64,000 nt of DNA from Flagellimonas oceanensis (GTDB taxonomy: Bacteria > Bacteroidota > Bacteroidia > Flavobacteriales > Flavobacteriaceae): positions 87,850-151,849 of the forward strand of contig NZ_RZNA01000044.1 of assembly GCF_003992595.1 (NCBI RefSeq). Reading direction: 5' to 3'. Position numbers and translations under genes: made by a program. This document shows positions 49,101 through 56,401 of this stretch, in pieces (the first letter of the stretch is position 1; each line of letters begins with the position of its first letter). The notes under the pieces were generated by a model. It had not been told where the DNA came from. It did no database searches and worked only from the letters and a program-made list of their open reading frames with translations.

Positions 49101-49876
49101 TTGGATATGGCAATGAAACCGCAAACCAAGAAGATCAACTTGATATTGATTTTTACAGAGGGCGTGTACGTCAATTTAAATCCTATGTCGGTATGGCATA
49201 TTACCACCTAAGGCCTAGATTGATTTTTGAGTCTTTTCAAGTAAAGGAAATGGACAATCGTTTCTTCAATGCACAGAACTTGGATTCTGAAGCCTTCACT
49301 ACACAGAATTATGTGGGTGCTGAAATCTCTGGATACTACGATCGAGACAATGCTGGGGATTTTCCGACCAAGGCTATGTATGTAGGACTATCGGCAGGTT
49401 ATAAAGCCAATCTGAATATCGAAAACAATCGGTTTGGCTATGCCTCCATTAAAGCTGGTTTTGACCATAAGCTTATCCCATCCGGCGACCTGGTGTTTTC
49501 TACCATGGCCGAGTATAAAACCAATATTGGGGACAATACCTATTTCTTTTATCATGCACCGTCCATTGGCGGGGAGAACGGTTTGCGTGGATTTCGGGAC
49601 CAGCGGTTTACTGGTCGATCCTACTTTTATCAGAATACCGATCTAAAATATCGTATCAAGGAATACACCACTGCATTTACCCCTGTGACCATTGGGGTTT
49701 TTGGAGGGTTTGATTATGGTCGGGTCTGGGTCAAAAATGACACTTCCAATGTATGGCATACTTCCCAAGGCGGAGGATTGTGGATCGGTAGTTTAAAGGA
49801 ATTTACCCTGAAACTGGGGTATTTCAATTCCAAGGAGAACAATTTGTTTCAAGTAAGTCTGAACGTTCCATTCTAA
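46157..49876 (+). CDS. calcineurin-like phosphoesterase fused to BamA-like outer-membrane barrel
   Basis: A 1239-residue lipoprotein (LLFCASC). Residues about 45-350 form a metallophosphoesterase-like domain: IFTGDNVTK, FFIPGNNEWKS, VIAMHHPVFSN and IVSGHEENLQY match metal-binding segments, but the first motif reads FIAGGLGN where family members have an Asp (FLIGDxGN type), so one metal ligand may be lost. The middle (about 400-880) is a conserved region with GDWDRHQDQWRW and FMPIPRDRDNIFPRFDG. The C-terminus (about 890-1239) is a BamA/TamA-type 16-strand barrel with GENGLRGFRDQRFTG and terminal F. The fusion is a known Bacteroidota family of unknown role at the cell surface. It stands alone, with 380 bp upstream. 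Confidence 0.85.
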   Translation: MTKSFKLTFWRQGLLSISLLFCASCATFKLQQTAETKETDGNKELSHTFFIAGGLGNVSDLDNSSVWESLGDQLNKANENSTLIFTGDNVTKKQDNWDFDKQLLDKQVDLTKGFRGRTFFIPGNNEWKSKNTEDVEEIENYVKDMDLENVDFFPENACPIERIQLSDKLILVLVDSRWFVSNWSRVKNINKKCTDIVTRQRFVEELEDAIDDNLDKNIVIAMHHPVFSNGQYAGKKTFKDHMTPIPVLGTLTEGFKDLAAYDPEHLNSRRYNYLRVFVTTQAQKSDRITIVSGHEENLQYLVGKNVRQIISGALATKSATHLSEDELVSLGGALTYEGKFSHGALGFAKLEYFKDGSSSVSFYSFDKEETRTTMDVLSKFPEERPIVKIDSNLPEKVTEQVLDDSDAYHKTGFYQFLWGKRYRTYFGKKVTAPTVDLDTLYGGVKVTKEGGGHQSFSLRLEDSDGGEYAMRSLRKSAMKYLKFKLPGIAYNEDKYRDSWPEELVSDFFASAHPYMQLVMNPLAKGVGVNHSDNDLYFVPKQETLGDFNKDYGDELYFIERRPSEEQVNYKGYRRTIDKNGKVTDMESTTDMLEKIKEDEEYIVDQRAYVRARVFDMLVGDWDRHQDQWRWIEYEGERGIKEFMPIPRDRDNIFPRFDGFALKLIKMFVPNSRRWQTFDEDIDDVNWLNLSGSKLDKVLVTDLGAESWVEEAKYIQKNLTEQEIEEAFQRLPLEVQDSVSGFIKKSLKARLKQLDQWALEYGAYLNKVVIVRGTEKDDKFEFTREANGKTTVVVKRILTDEPNPEIYRRILDKSTTKEIWVYGLGDDDVYELTGEGDKFIKIRIVGGYGKDIYDIENKKKVKVYDWKHEELKFEADKPSTHLTDSYEANTLHWRYFLPNSNVLAPNLGFRSDDNVFLGLRERFTKNGLNGVPYKQQHSFGANYYFSFGAFELQYDGIFANVTPGWDFEMGAYYSNDRYVRNFFGYGNETANQEDQLDIDFYRGRVRQFKSYVGMAYYHLRPRLIFESFQVKEMDNRFFNAQNLDSEAFTTQNYVGAEISGYYDRDNAGDFPTKAMYVGLSAGYKANLNIENNRFGYASIKAGFDHKLIPSGDLVFSTMAEYKTNIGDNTYFFYHAPSIGGENGLRGFRDQRFTGRSYFYQNTDLKYRIKEYTTAFTPVTIGVFGGFDYGRVWVKNDTSNVWHTSQGGGLWIGSLKEFTLKLGYFNSKENNLFQVSLNVPF

Positions 49877-49936
49877 TTGCCGCTTCCAAAACCCAGGATT
49901 TGAATTTTACCCGTACTGATTTTTGAAACCCCGGTT

Positions 49937-49954
49937 CCTTGATTTGAATCAAGG
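49937..49954. repeat. near-perfect palindrome in the HPF upstream region
   Basis: CCTTGATT (49937-49944) and AATCAAGG (49947-49954) form an 8-bp inverted repeat with a 2-nt centre; ATTCAAGG follows directly as a partial third copy. It lies 93 nt before the HPF-like gene. Too tight a loop for a good terminator and no T run, so an operator is more likely. Confidence 0.35.
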
Positions 49955-50046
49955 ATTCAAGGTATTGAGCAAAGAAAAACCATAAAACTGTAGTAGCTTG
50001 ATATTGTTCGATTGAAAATCAAAACAAGATTTAAACTAATACAGAT

Positions 50047-50346
50047 ATGCAGATAATTTTTGAATATGATGAAGTTGCCCAGAGCGACCGTCTGGAAGCG
50101 ATGGCCAAAGAAAAATTGGAAAAGCTTTCCAACAAATATGATATGGTCATCAGGGCAGACGTCTTTTTCAAGGAAGAGAACACCTCTTCTGACGAAACTG
50201 GAAAAATATGTAACATTCGATTGAGTCTTCCCGGACCTCGTCTGTTTGCAGAATCCAGTGAAGAAAACTTCGTTAAATCCATTGGTGAATCCGTGGATAA
50301 TCTGGAGCGACAGCTACGGAAGCAAAAAGAGAAAATGAATCATTAA
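50047..50346 (+). CDS. HPF/RaiA-family ribosome hibernation factor (short form)
   Basis: A 99-residue protein of the sigma-54-modulation/HPF family: MQIIFEYDEVAQSDRLEAMA, KLSNKYDMVIRADVFFKEE, ICNIRLSLPGPRLFAE and DNLERQLRKQKEK follow the beta-alpha-beta-beta-beta-alpha fold that sits in the ribosome decoding centre and silences translation in stationary phase or stress. It lacks the long-HPF C-terminal dimerisation domain. The DJ-1-family gene follows after 23 nt and is probably in the same operon, fitting a stress-response role. Confidence 0.88.
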   Translation: MQIIFEYDEVAQSDRLEAMAKEKLEKLSNKYDMVIRADVFFKEENTSSDETGKICNIRLSLPGPRLFAESSEENFVKSIGESVDNLERQLRKQKEKMNH

Positions 50347-50369
50347 TAACCCTAAATATAAATTGAAAT

Positions 50370-50933
50370 ATGAAATTGAAAGATAGCAAAATAGCGATAT
50401 TGGCCACGAATGGCTTTGAAAAATCAGAATTGTTTGAACCCCTCGACGCTTTAAAGAAAGAAGGTGCTGAAGTACATGTGGTATCTCCCGAAAGTGGTTC
50501 CATCAAGAGTTGGGACAACAGGGATTGGGGGGAAAGCGTAACGGTGGATTTGACCATTGACAATGCGAACCCAGCAGATTATGATAGTCTTGTGCTTCCA
50601 GGTGGAGTAATCAACCCCGATCTGCTAAGAATCAACGATGATGCGATAGCTTTTATCCGGTCATTTTTCAAGAGAAGCAAACCGGTTGCCGCAATTTGCC
50701 ACGCACCATGGTTGTTGATCAGTGCCGATGTTATTGAAAATAGAAACGTAACATCCTACAAGAGCATTAAAGACGATGTTGTAAATGCGGGAGCGCATTG
50801 GGAGGACAAGGAAGTTGTTGTGGACCAAGGTCTGGTAACCAGTAGAAACCCTAACGATCTACCTGCTTTTATCTCTAAAATCATTGAGGAGACCTTGGAA
50901 GGTAAGCATAAAGGACAAACGGTGGACGCCTAA
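50370..50933 (+). CDS. DJ-1/PfpI-family protein (YhbO-like)
   Basis: A 187-residue class-I glutamine-amidotransferase-like protein. Landmarks: IAILATNGFEKSELFEPLDALKK, DSLVLPGG, nucleophile Cys110 in AAICHAPWLL, and a C-terminal LVTSRNPNDLPAF. This pattern (Cys at the nucleophile elbow, His after it, acidic Glu near residue 18) matches the PfpI/YhbO subgroup, reported to act in stress resistance and protein or nucleotide deglycation, although the activity is debated. Cytoplasmic, no signal peptide. Cotranscribed with the HPF-like gene and ended by a terminator. Confidence 0.92.
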   Translation: MKLKDSKIAILATNGFEKSELFEPLDALKKEGAEVHVVSPESGSIKSWDNRDWGESVTVDLTIDNANPADYDSLVLPGGVINPDLLRINDDAIAFIRSFFKRSKPVAAICHAPWLLISADVIENRNVTSYKSIKDDVVNAGAHWEDKEVVVDQGLVTSRNPNDLPAFISKIIEETLEGKHKGQTVDA

Positions 50934-50958
50934 TTGTACCATACTTTTGAACAAAATC

Positions 50959-50983
50959 AAGCCCCTTTTTTAGGGGCTTTTTT
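50959..50983 (+). terminator. rho-independent terminator after the DJ-1-family gene
   Basis: Seven-bp stem AAGCCCC (50959-50965) / GGGGCTT (50973-50979), 7-nt loop, six T residues to 50983. Lies between convergent genes. Confidence 0.85.
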
Positions 50984-51006
50984 ATGGGATAATTGTCAGG
51001 ACCTTA

Positions 51007-51570
51007 TTAATTGTTTTGATTACTTTTTTGTTCGCCGGTCTTTTCATCTTCACTTATGGTAAGGTAGTGGTCCGTCTGTCCCAGCCCAACTATTTTGATG
51101 ATGTTCACCACGGTATTGTACAACATCAGTACCACTACGATCAGCGCTGCACTTAAAATGCTGGATATGCCCAAACTGGAGTAATAAATTATGGTGTACC
51201 AATTGCTGGGTACATTTTCCGATTCGGTGATGGGCAAATTGAACAAAAGAAACGACATCAAAGCGGCAATAAAAACCACCGTATCAAATTTGGCAATTTG
51301 CAGTACATGTAGATAGTGGTCGTTTTTAAGTTTGGATTTGGTTCCAGAACTCAAACCCAATAAGGTCAATAATAAGGTCAGGGTGGTAGCAGAGGCAAGC
51401 ACAATGGTGTTGCACAGCATATTGAGGCCAGAAAGTGATTTATTGATGAGTACCTTGGCCTCATAGCCGCTTAGTTCTCCCATCATAAAGGACCCCGCCA
51501 ATATGACGATCATGGAAATCACTCCTCCCGTAATGGCTCTTTTGGTATATGTACTTAGTTTAAAATTCAT
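51007..51570 (-). CDS. four-helix integral membrane protein of unknown function
   Basis: A 187-residue protein with four predicted transmembrane helices (about 12-31, 51-73, 96-112 and 126-150), a charged loop (KSKLKND) between helices 2 and 3, and a hydrophilic C-terminal tail (about 165-187, TISEDEKTGEQKSNQNN). No family recognised. No catalytic motif is visible. It is divergent from the DUF2652 cyclase-like gene across 133 bp and convergent with the DJ-1-family gene. The coding frame is solid: length, hydrophobic pattern and clean start at 51570. Confidence 0.75.
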   Translation of the reverse strand: MNFKLSTYTKRAITGGVISMIVILAGSFMMGELSGYEAKVLINKSLSGLNMLCNTIVLASATTLTLLLTLLGLSSGTKSKLKNDHYLHVLQIAKFDTVVFIAALMSFLLFNLPITESENVPSNWYTIIYYSSLGISSILSAALIVVVLMLYNTVVNIIKIVGLGQTDHYLTISEDEKTGEQKSNQNN

Positions 51571-51703
51571 TGGTCATAGGTTTTAAATAACACATTTAAA
51601 ATTACCGTGTTTCAAGAAGGCGGCTTAACCCTATTCGGATTAACATTGATTCTTAAAGGATTAATGAAGACATGGCAGTTATACTATCTTTTCAAAAAAC
51701 ATT

Positions 51704-52312
51704 ATGGACACTGGCCCAACATTAATATGTATTCCCGATATCAGCGGATTTACCCGTTTTATGGGGGAGATAGACTTTGAATTGAGTACCAAAATTATCC
51801 CTTCCCTCCTGAACAAGATTATTTATTCAAACGAAATAGGACTCAAAATTTCTGAAATTGAGGGGGATGCGGTACTATTTTATCGTAGTGGCGAACTTCC
51901 AACTTTAAAAGACTTGATTGATCAATGTATTTATTTCTACACCGAGTTTTATAATCAAATGGATGTGTTGCGAAGTAAAAACAATGGTCATCAGGGGGCG
52001 GATAAGATTCCTGAACTTTTGGGTCTTAAAATCATCCTGCATTTTGGGGAAGAGGTAGGTCTGGTTCCTATTGGCAAAAACATAAAGCTGATGGGGGAAG
52101 ATATCATCGTGGCCCATCGCCTTTTAAAAAATACGATTTCGGCCGATGAGTATATTTTGTTCTCCAACGAGATACTTTCCAACTTCAGTGAGGAGGAGCG
52201 TAAGGAACTCCAAGAGAGTACCGATTTAATAGCTGGCGGTATCAACGTGGACCATTTGGGAAGGATTGATTATAAATACATCGATCTATTGCCATTTCGT
52301 CCCGAACAGTAG
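51704..52312 (+). CDS. DUF2652 protein: class-III nucleotidyl-cyclase-like fold
   Basis: A 202-residue soluble protein. The cyclase metal-binding motifs are intact: Asp12 in PDISGFTRFM and Asp55 in EIEGDAVLFY. The region equivalent to the VNxAxRL segment reads GEDIIVAHRLLKN (131-143): the transition-state Arg139 is kept but the usual Asn is Ile. DUF2652 is a Bacteroidota family related to adenylate/guanylate cyclases whose activity, to my knowledge, is not established. It could therefore make a cyclic nucleotide or merely bind one. A protein with a Pycsar-effector-type domain is encoded 750 bp further on, on the other strand. No signal peptide, so cytoplasmic. Confidence 0.82.
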   Translation: MDTGPTLICIPDISGFTRFMGEIDFELSTKIIPSLLNKIIYSNEIGLKISEIEGDAVLFYRSGELPTLKDLIDQCIYFYTEFYNQMDVLRSKNNGHQGADKIPELLGLKIILHFGEEVGLVPIGKNIKLMGEDIIVAHRLLKNTISADEYILFSNEILSNFSEEERKELQESTDLIAGGINVDHLGRIDYKYIDLLPFRPEQ

Positions 52313-52532
52313 TTTCTCCATATTCCATTTCTTTTTGATGGATCAAATAGGGTTGTACCGGCCCTGGAATGAATCCCAATTGTGATTATAAAGGGATTTT
52401 ATCAGTTGTAAAACCATAAAACCAATAGAGTCCATAAGTTCATCCATTGCATCAATAAAGCTCAAGTTTTGAGGGTATTTTTAATCAAATGCCAAACGGT
52501 AGGCAGATTAGTTACCGCAAAATCCATATATA

Positions 52533-52982
52533 ATGAATAACGATATCAAAGGGATAGAGAGCAATTTAAACGACATTGTGCAGAAAAATGAAGATGCCAT
52601 AAAAGGCTATAAAAAAGCAGCGGAAAACGCAAAGGAAACAGGTCTTCAAAACTACTTCCTGAACAAAGCCAGAGAACGTAGAAATTTTTTAAATGAACTT
52701 AAAGCCTCTACACCGGCATTGGATATTGGAAACGATATGGATGGCACCGCGAAAGGGGCAATGCATAGAACTTGGATGGACATAAAGGCTTTCTTTTCCG
52801 GCGAAAACGATGAATCCATGTTGGAAGAGGCCATTCGTGGAGATAAGGCTGCTGTAGAAGAATACGACGAAGTGCTGGCTGATACACACTTGCCCATCAA
52901 TGCCGCAAGCGTAATAAGAAAGCAAAGAAATTGGATTGTACAGGACATGGAAGCCAATAAAAAATTGGAGGATGTCATCTAA
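52533..52982 (+). CDS. DUF2383 (PA2169-type) four-helix protein
   Basis: A 149-residue, highly helical acidic protein: LNDIVQKNEDAIKGYKKAAENA, LQNYFLNKARERRNFLNEL, MHRTWMDIKAFF, MLEEAIRGDKAAVEEYDEVL and IRKQRNWIVQDM are the repeats of the DUF2383 family, which has a ferritin-like four-helix shape. The function is unknown; members are often stress-induced. No metal-binding ferritin motif is complete. The 220 bp before it hold no gene. A terminator follows and the next gene is convergent. Confidence 0.85.
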   Translation: MNNDIKGIESNLNDIVQKNEDAIKGYKKAAENAKETGLQNYFLNKARERRNFLNELKASTPALDIGNDMDGTAKGAMHRTWMDIKAFFSGENDESMLEEAIRGDKAAVEEYDEVLADTHLPINAASVIRKQRNWIVQDMEANKKLEDVI

Positions 52983-53013
52983 TCGGTTGAGAAGCATTGG
53001 AAATCAAAATAGA

Positions 53014-53039
53014 AAGTCGGCAATTCGCCGACTTTTTTT
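53014..53039 (+). terminator. rho-independent terminator after DUF2383 gene
   Basis: Eight-bp stem AAGTCGGC (53014-53021) / GCCGACTT (53027-53034), 5-nt loop, T run to 53039, between convergent genes. Confidence 0.88.
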
Positions 53040-53064
53040 ATGATGTAAATATAAATTGCGACGC

Positions 53065-54276
53065 TTATGGTTCTGGGGTTACCGCATCGATAATTTCTTG
53101 TTCCATTCCAAAATAATTGAGAGCTATGGCAAATGCCAAGACCGATAAAATGATACCCACCATAAAAATGGTATAAGTCCATCTAAGCAATTGGTATTTT
53201 GACTTCAACACCTTACCTAAATAGTAGAGATCCAGTGTCAGGGAGTCGTAAATGGTTTCCTTACTCTCTATAATATCCCTCATCTTTTCCTTAAAAGCTT
53301 GGGAATCCAACATGTGGAAGTTACCAAAGAACAAATGATTGGTGTTCTTGGCCTGTATTTGTCCTTCCACCACGGTCTTGTTCTCTATCTTGGGACGTGT
53401 GGCCAGAACGGACATGATCATGGATGCAATACTGAATACGACAAAAATGACGGTAGGATATATTAAGTAGAAGTTGGAAGGTAATCCTAATTTGGGAATC
53501 AAATTTGCCAATAGCAGGGATATGATGATGGCGTTGACCGATAGCAGGATATTGGCTTTGGTATCTGCAATGTCACTTAACTTTAAATGGTTTCTCAACT
53601 GGGTCCGGTACAACGATTGAATAGCTCTTTCCGGACTTTGGTTCTTGAGCTTTACCTTTAATTTTTCCTTGTTTTCGGTCTTTACAATTTTGGCTGTTCT
53701 TTTGATAAGGGATATGATGTTATCCTCCTTGTCGGATTGCCAGTTTTCTTTGGCGTAGGCCGAATAGTATCTGTGCTGGGTCCTTAAAATTTCAAGGTGT
53801 TCTTTTTGCCATTCGTGCTGGGAAGGTGGATGTTGTCCTAAATTCTCCAGTTCCATGCGTTCCAATTCCAACAACTCTTTAAAATCACCAGAAGCGTAAC
53901 GGAATGTTCTAATATCTTTTATAGCGGCTTCTTCCAAAGTTTTGGGCACTTCGTCGCTCCATGCGGCACCTATTAACGAGACTATGCCCTCAATCCCGGT
54001 GGTGGAATGCTTTTGTTCCATTAGGAATTGTGCCGCTAAATCCTGGCTTTTCTCAATATGATTGTCGTACCCCTTGGAAAAACCCGCATACAAAAACCAA
54101 GACGCAATCAGTACTTCTTCAGAATTTAGTGCAACTTCGGAGCCCTCCAGCAGCGCTTCAGCATGTTTTACTGTGTTTTTGGTCAAGCCAAGATTATGAA
54201 ACAGATAGTTATTGCTTATCTGTTCCGACATCAGCTCGGAAACAAAGGATTTACAACGTTTTATTAGGGTTGTCAT
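53065..54276 (-). CDS. degenerate HD domain plus Pycsar-effector-type (PycTM) membrane domain protein
   Basis: A 403-residue protein. Residues about 20-170 look like an HD-phosphohydrolase fold with lost metal ligands: the expected YHNLxHT reads FHNLGLTKNT and the expected WFHD reads WFLYAG, while NHIEKS is kept. The C-terminal part matches the PycTM/DUF5706 effector domain: LRNHLKLSDIADTKANILLSVN followed by transmembrane helices at about 243-263, 270-292 and 366-388. In Pycsar anti-phage systems this domain is turned on by cyclic CMP or UMP and disrupts the membrane; related HD-PycTM proteins also occur as stand-alone flavobacterial genes. No classical PycC cyclase is adjacent, but the DUF2652 cyclase-like gene is nearby. 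Family call good; role in defence is inference. Confidence 0.82.
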   Translation of the reverse strand: MTTLIKRCKSFVSELMSEQISNNYLFHNLGLTKNTVKHAEALLEGSEVALNSEEVLIASWFLYAGFSKGYDNHIEKSQDLAAQFLMEQKHSTTGIEGIVSLIGAAWSDEVPKTLEEAAIKDIRTFRYASGDFKELLELERMELENLGQHPPSQHEWQKEHLEILRTQHRYYSAYAKENWQSDKEDNIISLIKRTAKIVKTENKEKLKVKLKNQSPERAIQSLYRTQLRNHLKLSDIADTKANILLSVNAIIISLLLANLIPKLGLPSNFYLIYPTVIFVVFSIASMIMSVLATRPKIENKTVVEGQIQAKNTNHLFFGNFHMLDSQAFKEKMRDIIESKETIYDSLTLDLYYLGKVLKSKYQLLRWTYTIFMVGIILSVLAFAIALNYFGMEQEIIDAVTPEP

Positions 54277-54713
54277 TTAAATATAGTAGGGTTAATGGTT
54301 ATTTTCACTTTAATGGGAAACCTTACGAAACCGCAAGCACTTTGTCGATAAATAATCGGTGCTCCAGGGCTGCACAGAGGTTTCTTTTTTTCATCTCTCA
54401 AAGACATGAAAAAGATAAGGGTAATGGTACTGACAGCTTAACTTATATGATTGAAAAAGTGCTTCAATTAAAAAGATGGAGCATCAGTTTTACATAATTC
54501 TTCTCCTTGGATTTTAGGAAAGTAAATTGATTGTGTTTTTTGTCTTTCCGCGGAGCTGGGCGAACATTACTTGTCGGCTTGAACTGCAAGCGCTTCTTTT
54601 ACAATAATTTATTCAGACCTGGCGTATACCTGAACTATTTTATTTTTATTCAAAACTTGCTGTTAATTCGAAATTTGTAAATTGCAGGGGTAAAATATTT
54701 GCATTTCCCCAAA
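54277..54713 (+). other. intergenic stretch before sigma/FecR module 4
   Basis: 437 bp between divergent genes without a recognisable gene. Just before the sigma start are TTTG (54674-54677), AATATTTG (54694-54701) and CAGGGG (54685-54690), which may be promoter elements for the sigma gene, but spacing to the ATG is very short and none is convincing. Confidence 0.3.
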
Positions 54714-55295
54714 ATGAAGCCAGAATATTCACATAACCTCAAAACGAATCCAGTCTCCGATATGGGCGTGGACAGCGATTTTGGCATCATGTACGACTTC
54801 TATAAACCAAAATTGTTCGTCATAGTCAATGCATATATTCCATCCAAAGAAGATGCAGAGGAGATTGTCCATGATGTGTTGATCAAGATTTGGGAAAAGC
54901 GGGACACCTTGGAGATAACATCCAATTTTACGGGATATGTCTATAGTATGACCCGAAATGCATCCTTGGATTACCTGCGTAAGCAAAAAAACAAGCTGAC
55001 CAAGGACATGTCCACCGAACAACAAGAGTTTTGGTTGAACCACGGGGCATTGGCGGATGATGCCGCATCTTCCATCTTGGCAAAGGAACTGGAATCCTTG
55101 GTTGATTCGGCCATCGAAAAGCTACCTGAAAAATGTCGGGTGGTTTTCAAGAAAAGCCGTTTGGATGGACTTTGCCACAAAGAAATCTCCGAAGAATTGG
55201 ATATTTCCTCCAAAACAGTGGAGAACCATATTTCCAGGGCCTTGAGGCAGCTTAGGACAGTCCTTGCCGATTACCTTCCATCACTGTTCCTGTAA
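54714..55295 (+). CDS. ECF-type RNA polymerase sigma factor
   Basis: The ATG at 54714 is chosen over a TTG 15 nt earlier; an ATG at 54762 also fits. About 194 residues. Region 2 (FGIMYDFYKPKLFVIVNAYI, DAEEIVHDVLIKIWEKRDTL, YVYSMTRNASLDYLRKQ) and region 4 (IEKLPEKCRVVFKKSRLDGL, HKEISEELDISSKTVENHIS) are complete. It is a FecI-like sigma factor held by the FecR protein encoded 71 nt downstream and expected to drive the pair-4 genes. Confidence 0.93.
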   Translation: MKPEYSHNLKTNPVSDMGVDSDFGIMYDFYKPKLFVIVNAYIPSKEDAEEIVHDVLIKIWEKRDTLEITSNFTGYVYSMTRNASLDYLRKQKNKLTKDMSTEQQEFWLNHGALADDAASSILAKELESLVDSAIEKLPEKCRVVFKKSRLDGLCHKEISEELDISSKTVENHISRALRQLRTVLADYLPSLFL

Positions 55296-55310
55296 TTTTT
55301 TAAATCCCGA

Positions 55311-55340
55311 CTAGGGGATACCTTTCTTTTTTGCGTCCTG
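55311..55340 (+). promoter_or_regulatory. candidate ECF-sigma promoter of FecR module 4
   Basis: CTAGGGG (55311-55317), 15 nt, GCGTCCTG (55333-55340), 27 nt before the fecR ATG. The same arrangement precedes the fecR gene at 16.7 kb. Its position between sigma and fecR suggests that fecR and the SusC/SusD genes are boosted by the sigma factor. Confidence 0.5.
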
Positions 55341-55366
55341 TTAGTGAATACTGTTCCTAAAACACA

Positions 55367-56305
55367 ATGAACAACAAGGATATTATCGCATTGGTAGAAG
55401 GCCGGCTATCAGATGAAAGAAAGGCTGAGGTGGTAAAGTGGTTGCTCAAGAACCCTAAGCAACAACAACGGTACCATGTATTGAAAGCCCGCCATGTGGC
55501 CAAAATGCTCAAGGAAAACGAGCATGGGGAATCCAGTAGGCCAAGTACCTATGCAAAATGGTTCCAATATGTGGGGTATGCAGCTTGTCTGGTACTGATG
55601 TTTGCATTGGCCTACACCTTGACTTCCCCTGAAGAGCAATTGGTAGTGGAAACTTCAAACATTACCATGACGACCTCCATCGGTGAGAACAAGACACTGA
55701 CCCTCTCAGATGGCACCCAAGTGACCCTAAATGCCAATACGACGATTTCCTATCCCGAAACCTTCTCGGGGGATTCGAGGGAAGTCAGTTTAAATGGAGA
55801 AGCCTTTTTTGATGTGACCCATAATCCAGATAGGCCTTTTATGGTGGCAACTGGCAATGGAATGAAGATTCAGGTTTTGGGAACCGTCTTCAATGTAAAA
55901 TCTTACCCAGAGGATCTTAATGTGGAAACCACTTTGGTCTCAGGAAAGGTCAAAGTAATGGAAGAGCATAAAAAGAAGACCGTTGTTTTGACACCTTCCC
56001 AGAGGGCCACCTATGTAAAGGATGCGGACAAACTTATTGTGGATAACGTGGAGACCAAAAATCTGACCGCTTGGCGCGAGGGAAAATTGATTTATGATGA
56101 GACACCAATACGGCAAGTGATTGGCGACCTAAAGCGAAAGTACAAAGTGGATATATCCGTTGAGTCTCCAGGAATCATGGATTACAAATACACAGGGGAG
56201 TTCGACAATCTTGATATTGAACATATTTTGGACCTCTTTGAGGTTTCATCTCCTATACTCTACAAAATGAACAACAACCAAATAACACTATATATGAAGA
56301 AATGA
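55367..56305 (+). CDS. FecR-family anti-sigma factor (DUF4974)
   Basis: A 312-residue inner-membrane protein: cytoplasmic sigma-binding N-terminus (1-66), one transmembrane helix (about 67-86, YVGYAACLVLMFALAYTL), periplasmic FecR domain (about 95-205: LSDGTQVTLNANTTISYPE, SLNGEAFFDVTHN, IQVLGTVFNVKSYP) and C-terminal DUF4974 (about 240-312: LIYDETPIRQVIGDLKRKYKVD). It links the STN domain of SusC pair 4 to the sigma factor. Gene order here is the usual sigma then fecR, unlike module 2. The susC gene follows after 96 nt that contain a minus-strand terminator. Confidence 0.94.
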   Translation: MNNKDIIALVEGRLSDERKAEVVKWLLKNPKQQQRYHVLKARHVAKMLKENEHGESSRPSTYAKWFQYVGYAACLVLMFALAYTLTSPEEQLVVETSNITMTTSIGENKTLTLSDGTQVTLNANTTISYPETFSGDSREVSLNGEAFFDVTHNPDRPFMVATGNGMKIQVLGTVFNVKSYPEDLNVETTLVSGKVKVMEEHKKKTVVLTPSQRATYVKDADKLIVDNVETKNLTAWREGKLIYDETPIRQVIGDLKRKYKVDISVESPGIMDYKYTGEFDNLDIEHILDLFEVSSPILYKMNNNQITLYMKK

Positions 56306-56309
56306 CCCT

Positions 56310-56346
56310 AAAAAAAGAGAGGAAGGTGTTCCCGCACCCTCCTCTC
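56310..56346 (-). terminator. minus-strand rho-independent terminator between fecR and susC
   Basis: A 12-bp stem with one mismatch (56317-56328 with 56335-56346), 6-nt loop. Read on the minus strand it is followed by seven T residues (56316 down to 56310), a textbook terminator, whereas on the plus strand no T run follows. No minus-strand protein gene exists here, so it probably ends an antisense transcript. Confidence 0.7.
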
Positions 56347-56388
56347 AGAAACTATTTAACCACATAAAAATGTAATTAAACATCGTAA
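56310..56388 (-). ncRNA. candidate antisense small RNA over the susC (pair 4) leader
   Basis: A minus-strand TAATTTTG (56402 down to 56395) fits the TAnnTTTG element exactly and overlaps the susC start codon; TTTG lies upstream of it (56430 down to 56427) with a slightly long 24-nt spacer. Transcription would begin near 56388 and end at the minus-strand terminator at 56310, giving an RNA of about 80 nt antisense to the leader between fecR and susC. Cis-antisense RNAs in this position are known to repress PULs in Bacteroides (for example DonS). Start position is an estimate. Confidence 0.3.
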
Positions 56389-56401
56389 ACTCATCAAAAT
56401 T

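Noticed and set aside
54685..54705. CAGGGG before the ECF sigma gene as a third ECF promoter copy
   Set aside because: The first base pair and the downstream GC element do not match and the transcript would start almost at the ATG.
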